Source: Azadirachta indica (lineage: Eukaryota > Streptophyta > Magnoliopsida > Sapindales > Meliaceae). From it: DNA of 64,000 nucleotides. Shown here one piece after another: positions 37,401 to 46,966 of the stretch. The notes under the pieces are model-generated. The model was not told where the DNA came from and did no database searches. It worked only from the letters and a program-made list of their open reading frames with translations. Position numbers and translations under genes: made by a program. The DNA is taken from contig CM040448.1 in NCBI GenBank assembly GCA_022749755.1, positions 5,702,481-5,766,480 on the forward strand, in the 5' to 3' direction. Every line of letters begins with the position of its first letter. The stretch's first letter is position 1.

Positions 37401-40400
37401 TCGTTACATGTATTGCTAACTTTCAACTAGTCGTTTTCATTCTATCAGGAAAAGTTTGGATCTTCTTGGACTTTCATTGGCGCAAATTTTCTGCATGAAT
37501 TTCAGAAGGGCTGTTACGAGGTGATAATTATGCTTTGGTGGATAGGTTCTAACTTTTCATCCTTCTATTTTTCTTATTCCAACTGATGACTATTCTGAAG
37601 GAATTGTAGATTATCTTGATCTTAGGTTGGTACTAAAAATCCGAACTTCAATTAAGTTAATCAACTTTATTTTAACCCTACATTTTATGAGCTCTATTTC
37701 CAATCGAGTAGTATTAATTCTAATGTCCAGAAAATGTGGGAAGGGGCGCCTATTGAATTTTAACTTTTCCTTTACTTTTTTAAGTAATTTAAAATGAGAT
37801 TTTAAAACTTTGTAGACCTCTCCATGGAAACACATCTAGTTCTTAATGGGGAGATGACATAAAAGTTTGATAGTAGAAAGCATGAAGCATTAACGCGTTT
37901 TATCATTTTTCTTGTATACCATTTACTTGGGGTTGAATGTACAAACTGTTTTAAATTGCCATCTTCGGTCTGCATCATTTGTGAAATGACCATGTTCTTT
38001 TCAAACATTTTTTCTCATCTTGTTTGCTTAGCGCCTAACCTACCTTCTCTGTATCAAGTCAGTTCTTTTGCTCTTTTTCCTTTTCATTTTCAGGAAACAA
38101 AAAGGTTTGTACTGCTATATAGTCTGAACATCATCATACGTTAATGTCATTTTTAAGGAATGTCTTTCCTGCTTCTGAAGCATCAGTTCACACACTATTA
38201 TTACTAGTAATTTTTTTAGTGACAGTATATCTTCACATGCAGAATCTCCAATTCTTAATTATCAAGTGCATTCTAGTCTGTTGATGTCTCTTGTTCTAAC
38301 AGCCTTTTGCTGTGGTTCTCTGGAATCACTTTAAGAGACTAAGGTTTAGTTTGGTATTGTAGTGATTCTGTTGTGCTTTTAAAGTAAAGCTAAAAAAGTG
38401 TTTGATAACATCAATTTTAAGTGGGGCCACACATATTCTTCTATAAAATATTTGACATGTAGCTTGTTCATCTGACATCAACTATGACTTTAAACCCACC
38501 ACACCCTAATACCAAACAAAGCCTATGTCTCCATGTAGTCAATCCTCTGTAGCTGTCTAGTTCTAGGTTATAACTTTTGATTCCCAACCCCCACCCTTTA
38601 TCTCTTTAATAATTGTTCTTCTAGCTAAAACAAAACTTATATTCCCTTGATATAAGAGAATTCTATTTGCATTGGTATTAGTTTTATGCATGCACTGTTA
38701 TTTCTCATATTTTTTCACAATCTGCTCAAGGCCCAAAATTAAATTCTTTTTATCATTGCATCAATGATATCCTAGTTCAATGAGGACTGCAACACAGAGA
38801 CAAAGATTGCTGCCAAGTTGGAGTTGTGTGCGATGAAGTCTATGTTGTTGGAGAGGGAAGACAAGGTCCGCTGTGATCTCTTTGATCTTCTAAAGGTAGC
38901 ATATTACTTAGGAGTTTCTTTGTAACTTTTAGATTTCTTTGTGCAATAATTGTCTTCTAATTGTCTTTTTCCCACTTTCTTACATAGTACATAAATGCAA
39001 ACCAAAACCCTCCCCAACCCTGATGTAGCAAGATTTCAAAACGACCTCTCGTATGACCCTAAGATGTCTTGCTAGTTCAACCAACTAGTACTTATCCTTC
39101 TAATTTTTTCAATATAGAGTACATTGCCTTTTTCTGAGTATTTGTTCTGTTGCCAGTATTAATCCTAGTCCTGGAATTTTATGCGCTGAATTGCTTTTGC
39201 AGACTGTAGTTCTCATTAGAGATCGAGAAGATCCAAGGAAATTCTACCCTCGTTTCAACATTGAAGATACTCCAAGTTTTAAGGATTTGGATGATCACAG
39301 GTGCATTTAGTTGTGTCAATTCTGAAATTTCAGCTTAAAAAGTAAAGTTATGTTGAAATGGGCTGACTGAGATATTAATTATATGAATTGCATTTTGTAT
39401 TATGGATCATGTTGGAGTTGTATTTAGTGTGATACATACTTGTATTATACCATTTTCCTTTTTCTGAATCTCCTAATTTGCTGCTGTCATAGTATTCTTA
39501 TTCCTTGTTCTTGTGATGCAGCAAAAATGTTCTGAAAAGGTTGTATTATGATTACTACTTCCATCGGCAAGAAAATCTTTGGCGGGAAAATGCTATGAAG
39601 ACATTGCCTGCCCTCCTGAACTCATCTGATATGATGGCTTGTGGGGAAGATCTGGGCCTTATTCCTTCATGTGTTCATCCTGTATATTCATTAAACCATC
39701 CAATCTCATTCAAGCTTCCCCTGTTTTTCTTCCCCCAGTATTTAAAGCTTGTATTCTGCCAGGGCAAATTATAACTGGATGATTTCGTGTAGGTTATGCA
39801 AGAATTGGGTTTAATTGGTTTGCGCATTCAACGCATGCCAAGTGAACCTGGATTAGAGTTTGGTATCCCTTCTCAGTACAGCTACATGACGGTAAGATCA
39901 CACGGAATATTGCTTTGCATATATTAATTTGAGATATTTAAGTATTAATTTGAGATAAAGTTGTTCCATTGTGCTCTTTATGTTGTACATATGGCAACAA
40001 GCAGAATATTTTTATAATGGTAAAAAATATTGCCATCACCAAACCGGAGAAAGAAAGTGTAGAGAATTAATAAATAGATAAAATGAGATAATGCATAACC
40101 ACAGGCATATATAGATTATCAGCATTTGAGAACTGGAAACATGGGTAAGATCATTCAAAAAGTTTAGTTCTTTGTACACACACACACACACCTGCATAAA
40201 GAGAGAGAGATTTGAGATAGTACATCTTGTTCATATGCTTAGAATTAACTCTACTTGAATTTTGGATTAACTAATTTCGTTATGAAGATGTATTCATATC
40301 AATGGTTGTCCCAATATAATTTAGGTATGTGCTCCGTCCTGTCATGACTGCTCCACGTTGCGTGCATGGTGGGAAGAAGATGAGGAAAGAAGACGTCGAT

Positions 40401-41026
40401 TTTTCAAAAATGTGGTGGGCTCTGATGCATTGCCACCTAGTCAATGTGTTCCTGAGGTCACATATTTCGTCCTAAGGCAACACGTTGAATCCCCGTCAAT
40501 GTGGGCAATTTTCCCTCTTCAGGTATTTTGATGAAACTGCTGAGTTAGAATGCTCTATAGTTCTCTGTAGCCATTTTCATGTTGGAAGAATATACTAATT
40601 ATCATTGCATTCAACAACCAGGACTTGTTAGCATTGAAAGAAGACTATACTACACGCCCTGCAACAGAGGAGACAATCAATGACCCCACAAATCCGAAAC
40701 ATTATTGGAGATACCGTAAGCTATTTATTTGCTTACTTCCCCCCTTAATTTGATAGCCGCTCCATGTTTTAAGAATCTTGAATTTTATTTGGTGCCATTT
40801 ATACTCAGGTGTGCACGTCACATTGGAGTCGTTACAGAAGGATAAGGAACTGAAGACAACCATCAAAGACCTGATTCGTGGGAGTGGAAGATCATGTCCT
40901 CAAGCTGGTCAAGCATCAGAAGCAACAACTTCAGAGAAGCAGCAGGTTGCCGGTGGCTGGGACAGCAACCCCGTGGCAAAGCCGCTGAATGCAGTTCCAC
41001 AGAAGGGAGCTGTCGCTGTTGTGTAA
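28271..41026 (+). CDS. DPE2: Cytosolic 4-alpha-glucanotransferase DPE2 (disproportionating enzyme 2)
   Basis: DPE2 takes maltose exported from chloroplasts, transfers one glucosyl unit to a cytosolic heteroglycan and releases glucose. It is central to night-time starch use. I reconstructed 22 exons: 28271..28642, 30848..30965, 31071..31126, 31252..31379, 31522..31648, 31739..31935, 32339..32417, 32586..32624, 35837..35956, 36122..36223, 36327..36410, 36517..36759, 36953..37078, 37211..37285, 37449..37520, 38776..38895, 39203..39300, 39522..39681, 39793..39891, 40325..40522, 40622..40715 and 40809..41026. They total 974 residues; Arabidopsis DPE2 has about 955. Two N-terminal CBM20 starch-binding domains lie at about 15-125 and 165-265. 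A GH77 domain follows, with the family's insertion after SYPYSS. Catalytic candidates are D566 (YRIDH), E761 (CGEDLG) and D813 (SCHDCS). No targeting peptide is visible, as expected for a cytosolic enzyme. Intron 4 is AT-AC; all others are GT-AG. All reading phases close. Confidence 0.97.
28643..30847 (+). other. DPE2 intron 1 (2.2 kb)
   Basis: Donor AGGTGCAG after the LWQ codons; acceptor AACCAG before the TGGDALP codons. It includes a 130-bp tandem repeat near its 3' end and pyrimidine-rich runs near 29.2 and 29.8 kb. No independent gene seen. Confidence 0.85.
30157..30530 (+). repeat. 130-bp tandem repeat, about three copies
   Basis: CATTCAGGTGTCAGTGC lies at 30214 and 30344, and a diverged copy (CATTCAGGTATTGGTCC) at 30474, exactly 130 bases apart. 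Each copy also contains ACATTCTT, CCCATGTAATATA and a TTTAATCCAGGTGTTGCTT(G/A)GTCCAAGTGG block in the first two. It lies inside DPE2 intron 1. Confidence 0.9.
31380..31521 (+). other. DPE2: U12-type AT-AC intron in DPE2
   Basis: The intron starts with ATATCCTTTT, the canonical AT-AC U12 donor, and ends in AC. A branch-site match TCCTTAAT lies at 31503..31510, with the branch adenosine about 12 bases before the 3' end, within the usual U12 distance. Removing it joins CCA-ATA-AA to A-TAT-AAG and restores FPIKYKYCK, as expected from the conserved FPIKYRYC in DPE2. No GT-AG alternative keeps the frame and this peptide. The intron is 142 bases and contains a (CT)n(CTAT)n run at 31465-31497. Confidence 0.93.
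32625..35836 (+). other. DPE2 intron 8 (3.2 kb)
   Basis: The largest DPE2 intron, between the codons for LDKK and DVDYEA. It carries a (CT)n microsatellite at 33097-33119. Near 34.61-34.66 kb there is a weak A-box/B-box pair (TTATCTAGTGGTTTATCAC and GCGTTCAAGTCC) that may be a tRNA-derived repeat. Its size suggests it absorbed one or more insertions, but I could not delimit them. Confidence 0.8.
38342..38524. mobile_element. Small MITE in DPE2 intron 15
   Basis: The left end AGGTTTAGTTTGGTATTGTAG matches the reverse complement of the right end (CTAATACCAAACAAAGCCT), and similarity continues inward for roughly 30 bases. Length is about 183 bp and no gene is present. The ends resemble TTTGGTATT-type MITEs of plant introns. 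No clear target-site duplication was found, so the superfamily is open. Confidence 0.6.
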
Positions 41027-42640
41027 GTTTTCCAATGAAGCAGACCTGAAAGAGTCTAGCTGAACCTGGTAAAATGAGGTAACTTAATCAATGGGTATAA
41101 TGCTGATATCAAAAAATTCGATGTTATAAACTTCGATAACTGAATGTAATTTTGACCCAATAAATAGCCATACAAGTTTTTGTGGTTATTGGCAGCAAGG
41201 AGTGCTCCAAGCTACATGTAGTCTTTTACTTGCACTTCATTAAAATTAATATTGTATTTCTACATATAACAATTCTTATGCAAACCGATTCGATATTTTT
41301 ACATGAATAAGAAAATTTTAAAACATATGGAATATACGGTAATAATATAACCTAACATTAGTCTGAATAGGTTAAAATTTGTAATCTTAATATTTTAAAT
41401 CGTAAAATTTATGAGCTCAATTTTCTTTTTTTTAAGAAAGTTATTTTAGCGAAAAAAAAAAAGGAATGAAAAAACTAATGAATGGATGTAGTTATGACTT
41501 ATGAATGAACTTTTTATCCACAAACTGAAAATAGAACACAAGAAATTACATCATTGGTAGTTGTAAAATTTTGAAGATTTTTTTTTTCAACAATTAGTGA
41601 CAAACTTATAATTAACAAAAAATAAAAAATTAATCATTATAACTTACAATTTGATATGATAATTTAAAAATGAATATATAAAAGACATTAATAAATAGTT
41701 ATAATGTTGAGATCTAATATTTTATTTAAATAATATGTTAAACACTTTTGTACAAGCATGTGTCCGCATGATTGTCAGGATAATATGACAAATTTATGTC
41801 ATATATACAAATACTCACTTTATATCAGTTAATACAAATTATAATACAGATTAAATTATAATACAGATTAAGATAAAATGAAAGAAAAAAATTTAAAATA
41901 CATTACATGATTTTATGGAGTTTCTTACACAAGACTCTTGTATTACTTAGTGATAAATATTTAAAAATTGCTACATTAATAACAAATAAAAAAAATGCAA
42001 TTATTGAAAATATAATAATAACAAATAAATTGTTTATATAAACTAGGATATACAATTGGCTGAGGGGTTGAATTATTGAAACAATGAAAATATAAATATA
42101 TAAAATAATTAAAGGATAAACTAATTTTTGGCTACTTTTCAGTTTAGCTTTTATGGTGGTCTGTATACCACGACTATGATATGACTCGCAAGTTATGACT
42201 TATGAGGGATGAAAATATTATAAGTGAGTAAACTATATCTTTGTTTATAATTTCACAGAAATATAGGGACTAACATGTTATTATCTAAAATATTTAGATG
42301 AAGAACATTCGACCGAGTAGACGGGATCTCAACCGGTGAAACCGGTAACAAAGTGGTCGTAAAACTAAAATCGGAATGTGAATGAATTTAGGTTTGCTTC
42401 GCCGTAAACGGTTACAAAGAACAGCTAAAGTATAGTTGGTGGGCCTGGATATGCGGCCCAAGTAAGCAAATGAACACGTGGCAGCATATAATTGGACATA
42501 AGATAATAATAGAAAAAAGGTTAATAATAATAAATCGAAAAACGAAATAAGCGGGAGGAAACGAAAGGAAGGAAATAACGAAAATTTAAAAGGGGAAGAG
42601 GAAGGAAATGTGAAACCGGGTGACGGGTTTAGCTGGTGTT
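41027..42640. other. Intergenic region DPE2 to PI4K-gamma
   Basis: The first ~150 bases are the DPE2 3' UTR, with AATAAA at about 41158. The middle is AT-rich without genes. The last ~340 bases are GC-richer and form the PI4K promoter, with TGGGCC and GGCCCA elements near 42440-42460 and a G-box. Confidence 0.6.
42475..42482 (+). promoter_or_regulatory. G-box / ABRE-like element (CACGTGGC)
   Basis: A perfect CACGTGGC about 770 bases before the PI4K start, within the GC-richer promoter. This core binds bZIP and bHLH factors in plants and occurs in ABA- and light-responsive promoters. Presence alone does not prove use. Confidence 0.5.
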
Positions 42641-42994
42641 TAGCGCATTCATTGTGTTGCTGTTCGTCTCCCTTTCGCCTTCCCTTCCTTCCCCTGAATG
42701 CCTTAATCAGTGTTCAGGGTGGTGTTACTATCTCTCTTTGTTGCCATTATGATTCTTTTACTCTTTTAATTCATTTTTTTTAGGTAATTTTTGCAGAATT
42801 TAGTTTTTTCTTTTTAAATCATAAAATTTTGATTGTTGGGTATTGATGAATTGTTTTTCTTACAGAAATTTTGGCGATTTATGAGCGGAGGAGCGAGGGA
42901 ATGATATGACTCTGTGTGTTGTTCTGCCTCTGTCGGTTTGTTTGTGTTTTTGATATTACTGTTTTTGATTTGGGGATTGAAGATCTGGGTAAAA

Positions 42995-43054
42995 ATGGAT
43001 GTTGCAGGTCATGCAAAAATTCAAGGAAATGAATTCAACACTTTCGACGCCTGA
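42995..43054 (+). promoter_or_regulatory. Upstream ORF in the PI4K leader (19 codons)
   Basis: An ATG in the leader opens a 19-residue frame that ends in TGA before a probable leader intron (43068..43155, donor GGGTAAGG, acceptor TTTTTCCAG). It should affect re-initiation at the main start. Confidence 0.4.
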
Positions 43055-43211
43055 ATGCCAATAGCGGGTAAGGAATTCAGCGTTTTTGTTTAGAAAAGAG
43101 AGTATTTCTACAGAGATGTGATGTGATGAGATGATTATTTATTTATTTTTTCCAGGGAAGAGACATCATCAGGAAATAATAACAATCGTCTGATAAAAGT
43201 GTGTCCTTGGC

Positions 43212-43271
43212 ATGAGCAGCTGCTGCCATTTTCACCTACATGAGGATGTTAGAGATGGCGGTAGCAATTGA
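43212..43271 (+). promoter_or_regulatory. Upstream ORF overlapping the PI4K start
   Basis: ATGAGCAGC opens a 19-residue frame (MSSCCHFHLHEDVRDGGSN) whose TGA lies beyond both candidate main starts (43240 and 43255), in another frame. Ribosomes using it would bypass the kinase start. Confidence 0.45.
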
Positions 43272-44946
43272 TCAACGCCACGGTTTCAAGCCATTTAGCC
43301 GATCTCATAAATGCAGACTCCAATCCTTCACTCAATGCGACTACAACAACATTCTTGAACTTACCCAAACCAATCTTGCTCACTCCTTAAAACAAGTTGC
43401 ATTTGATGTTGCTAATATTCACCGAAGCTTTTCCACCCCTTGCCTTTCCTTAGCCACTCATGTGGATAATGAATTTGACCCCATACAGAGGATTGAAATC
43501 ATCGGGGGCAGAGGAGCTCCACGTGTACGTGCTCTTGTTGTTGAGGTTGCCATTGCTTTAGCCTCCGGCGTTGAACCTATTCCAGTGTCGAGTGGACTAG
43601 GCGGTGCTTACTTCTTGCCTGCACGAAACGGTGATGTTATTGCTGTTGCGAAGCCTGTTGATGAAGAACCTTTAGCCTTCAACAATCCCAAGGGTTTCGG
43701 AGGTCTCATGCCGGGCCAACCTGGCTTGAAACGTTCAGTTCGTGTTGGCGAAACAGGAATGCGAGAATTGGCTGCGTATCTACTTGATCATGATGGATTT
43801 GCTGGTGTTCCTCCAACCGCTTTTGTCAAAATCTCTGATGTTGGATTCCATGTTAATGATACAACAGCAAATACAAACACACCTTATAAGATTGCCTCTC
43901 TCCAACGTTTTGTACAACATGACTTTGACGCCGGAGAGTTGGGTTCTTCTAGCTTCTCGGTTGCTTCAATTCATCGGATTGGGATTTTTGATGTGAGACT
44001 CCTAAATCTTGATAGGCATGCAGGAAATATACTGGTTAAGAAGCATGAGAGGCAGGAAAATTATGGTGGTGAGGCAGCAGAGCTTGTGCCTATAGACCAC
44101 GGTCTTTGCCTGCCTGAGTGGCTCGATGATCCATATTTTGAATGGCTACATTGGCCCCAAGCTTCAGTACCTTTCTCAGAATCTGAAATTGAGTACATAT
44201 GCAATCTTGATCCATACAAAGATGCAGAGATTTTAAGAACTGAGCTTCCTTCTTTACACGAGTCGTCTATCCGGGTTCTTATTCTTTGCACCATTTTCCT
44301 GAAGCGAGCTGCTGTAGCTTGGCTCTCCCTGGCTGATATCGGTGAAATGATGACAAGGGGATTCTCCAGCGGGGAAGAAAATCTGAGTGTATTGGAGACT
44401 CTTTCTTTAAAAGCTAAGGAAACAGTGAAGAAGATGGTATCAGATGATGATGATGAAGAGAGTAATGAGAGAAGGGAAGAAGCTGAAGAAGATTTTGAAA
44501 TGTTTCAATTTGATAATGAAAGTGAGGATAATTTCAACGATGTTGTAGATTTTCCTCAGCCCTTACAGAGCTCGCCCACTAACATGTCTAAGCCACCTAA
44601 AATTCCAAGTATATCATCAGTAAAATCAATGCCTGGATTACATGATGCACCATTGCCTCCATTATACGAGGAAAATGACTCTGAACACGAAGAAAATGAT
44701 GAAAATACCATAAAAGAAAATGGATGCAGTCGCGTTGATGAGAACAAATCAGAGGCATTGACGAGGAGCGTGAGTTTCTCAATACAAAACTGCAACCGTG
44801 AACCCGAAGGCATTACATTTGAAGACATGAATGAAAGTGAATGGGAAATGTTTTTGGAAACCTTTGAAGAGCTTTTGCCTCGAACTTTTGAAGGAATAAA
44901 GGGCATGGGATTGAAGAAAAGGTTGGGTTCTTCTTGCGATTTCTGA
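43240..44946 (+). CDS. Gamma-type phosphatidylinositol 4-kinase (no UBL domain)
   Basis: A single-exon gene of 568 residues from the first ATG. The ATG at 43255 (MAVAIDQ) has better context and is the more likely true start, giving 563 residues. The family carries a PI3/4-kinase-like catalytic fold; several plant members act as protein kinases more than lipid kinases. Visible are a glycine-rich loop region (SSGLGGAYFL), the lysine K138 in VAKPVDEEP, the catalytic loop NLDRHAGN (D258) and the metal-binding PIDHG (D286). The C-terminal third is acidic and low-complexity. No ubiquitin-like domains are present, placing it with the short gamma members such as PI4Kgamma1. In Arabidopsis that gene is, as I recall, next to DPE2, which matches the arrangement here. 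It has a leader intron and overlapping uORFs. Converges with the exonuclease gene downstream. Confidence 0.93.
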   Translation: MRMLEMAVAIDQRHGFKPFSRSHKCRLQSFTQCDYNNILELTQTNLAHSLKQVAFDVANIHRSFSTPCLSLATHVDNEFDPIQRIEIIGGRGAPRVRALVVEVAIALASGVEPIPVSSGLGGAYFLPARNGDVIAVAKPVDEEPLAFNNPKGFGGLMPGQPGLKRSVRVGETGMRELAAYLLDHDGFAGVPPTAFVKISDVGFHVNDTTANTNTPYKIASLQRFVQHDFDAGELGSSSFSVASIHRIGIFDVRLLNLDRHAGNILVKKHERQENYGGEAAELVPIDHGLCLPEWLDDPYFEWLHWPQASVPFSESEIEYICNLDPYKDAEILRTELPSLHESSIRVLILCTIFLKRAAVAWLSLADIGEMMTRGFSSGEENLSVLETLSLKAKETVKKMVSDDDDEESNERREEAEEDFEMFQFDNESEDNFNDVVDFPQPLQSSPTNMSKPPKIPSISSVKSMPGLHDAPLPPLYEENDSEHEENDENTIKENGCSRVDENKSEALTRSVSFSIQNCNREPEGITFEDMNESEWEMFLETFEELLPRTFEGIKGMGLKKRLGSSCDF

Positions 44947-46327
44947 GGCTGAGGCTAAGAATTTCGTCCAAATTAAGGGAACAACTACTTGGAGTGGGAA
45001 TACTAGTCATCTATGCATCTAGAATGGAGTTAAAAAATGTACATTATTGCCCAAAATGATCCTAGTTTAGAATGTAGATAAGTAAATTTAGGACACCCAA
45101 TGGAAAGTGATTGGCAAAATGCCATCCTTCCAATCTATTTCCCTCTCTGCATATACATATATCTTTTTATTTTTTTCCTTTTTCGATATGATTGTACATT
45201 GGCATGGAATTGGCAAGTTACATGAATATTTATATTCTATAATGGAACAACATATTTGATATTTTATTTTAAAGTGAGGTGCTTTTTTCCCTTTTGACTC
45301 TACCCTATATCTAACAAAATTACCTTCTTTAAGTGGCTGGTTCTTCAAAGAATTACTTAAGCGTTAAGATTTAAAAAGCTTAGGTCAACAGAGAACTTCA
45401 TTTAGAAGCAGTCAACGTCAATGTCATGCAGTCTATAATGTTTTAAAAGATTACTTGCACATACCAATATTGCTAAATAAAGTTATTCTGTACTGTTTAT
45501 ATGTATGCTAATTCCAATAGCATTATTTATTCTTTGTAAAGTGTCCTCAAGTGAGGACCATAGACAAGCCATCACTACAATTGAAGGCACAAAAATACCC
45601 TTTAAATAATGCACACAAGCACACACACACACACACACACACATAAATAGAACCTTCCAAATGGTATACCCAATTGCCTATATGAATACAACATATTAAT
45701 TACTTACTGAATCCATCTAACCAGCCAAACTAAGCCGACAAAATAGTTCATACAACTGCATAGGCATAAGATGATTTCCCTGAGACTTTAATATCAGGTA
45801 TATGTTATAACGTTTTCACTAGTATAACTCCATTTGACACGAAGTTTGAAGAGAAAAAGAAGTTTGGCCTAAGTTCTGGTGGAATTTGGATTGTCAACAG
45901 AGCCTTCAGATATCACTAGAAACAACAGTGTATATAAATATATGACAATGTACTTATCTACGTACAATGTTTCCAGCTAACCATGCCCCTAACCGGGCAG
46001 CAGCCACCAAGGTTTGAGCCACACTGGCTTCATAATTTCCTACAATATTGTGGGCAGATTTCTCCCTAAGTACTCAAATTTGGGCGTAGATTCCTGGACA
46101 TAACCAAATCTGTAACCTCAGCTTTGAAACCTGTATTCTCCCAAACAAGCATTCAGATGTACTGAAATATTAAAACCATCAACATAATTGAAGTTTTAAG
46201 TTGATAGTCATATGAACAAAGTTTGTGTGCTAAACATCAACCAACGCACTGTTGGAAGCAAAAACAAACGATAGCATTGTTAATGAATATTTATATATAG
46301 CCATCATTAAACAGCGAAAGCCAGCTG
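44947..46327. other. Convergent intergenic region
   Basis: Holds the 3' UTRs of the PI4K gene (+) and the WRN-like gene (-). An (AC)n microsatellite lies at 45621-45643. No further gene seen. Confidence 0.7.
45621..45643. repeat. (AC)n microsatellite
   Basis: About 11 AC units followed by ATAAATAG. A simple sequence repeat likely to be length-variable. Confidence 0.95.
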
Positions 46328-46966
46328 TTAATTGCGATTCTTGAGCACCCTCCCAATCTCAAAGGACGCGTAGGAATCAACGCAAGCATACTGAATCTGA
46401 CGCTGAGTAAGATTAAGCTTATCCCACCTGCTCATCGTGATCTTCTTGGGCTTCTTAAGCTCCTTCCTTAAAACTTCCCGCACCAAACCTTTCAAACCAA
46501 AGCCAAGCAAATCATTCCTTCCAAGCTTATCAGCAGCCAACTTAGACAAATCAATCACATTACCACAAACTTGCAAACCATAAAACTTTTCAAGCTTACC
46601 CAGATCGCTGTGTATTCCGACACCCACGAACGAGTAGTTCTTGTTAGACAAAAAGTCTACAAGAGACTGCGGAATGGTTTTGGCGTGAATGATTTGAAAA
46701 ATCAGACATCTGAGCCCCACGCAGAGCTGGACGGTGGCGACGGGGTTGTTCTGGTTGCGGCCTCTGTTTGGACGCCACTCGAGGTCAAAGCCGACAATCA
46801 GACGGTGGGGTTTGTCTCCATGGACGTTCTCGATCTCGGAAATCCAGTCGTCAACGGGGATTTTGTAGCGGGTAACGACAGTTCGGATTTGGTCCTCGAA
46901 GAAGGCGACGTCGTACATTTTGTAGGAGTCGTGTGGAAGATTGTATTCGACTATGCCGGACGCCAT
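46328..46966 (-). CDS. WRN-like DEDDy 3'-5' exonuclease, copy 1
   Basis: An intronless minus-strand gene of 212 residues starting at the ATG at 46966 (MASGIVEYN). An open frame continues upstream without an ATG, so that ATG is the start. The protein is a stand-alone exonuclease domain like the N-terminal domain of Werner helicase, without the helicase. Visible are Exo I D61/E63 (GFDLEWRP), Exo II D121 (VGIHSDLGKLE) and Exo III Y193/D197 (YACVD), so the DEDDy set is complete. Plants have families of such short proteins whose substrates are poorly known; DNA or RNA trimming from 3' ends is inferred. The gene faces away from a second copy at 49540..50172 and converges with the PI4K gene. Confidence 0.92.
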   Translation of the reverse strand: MASGIVEYNLPHDSYKMYDVAFFEDQIRTVVTRYKIPVDDWISEIENVHGDKPHRLIVGFDLEWRPNRGRNQNNPVATVQLCVGLRCLIFQIIHAKTIPQSLVDFLSNKNYSFVGVGIHSDLGKLEKFYGLQVCGNVIDLSKLAADKLGRNDLLGFGLKGLVREVLRKELKKPKKITMSRWDKLNLTQRQIQYACVDSYASFEIGRVLKNRN

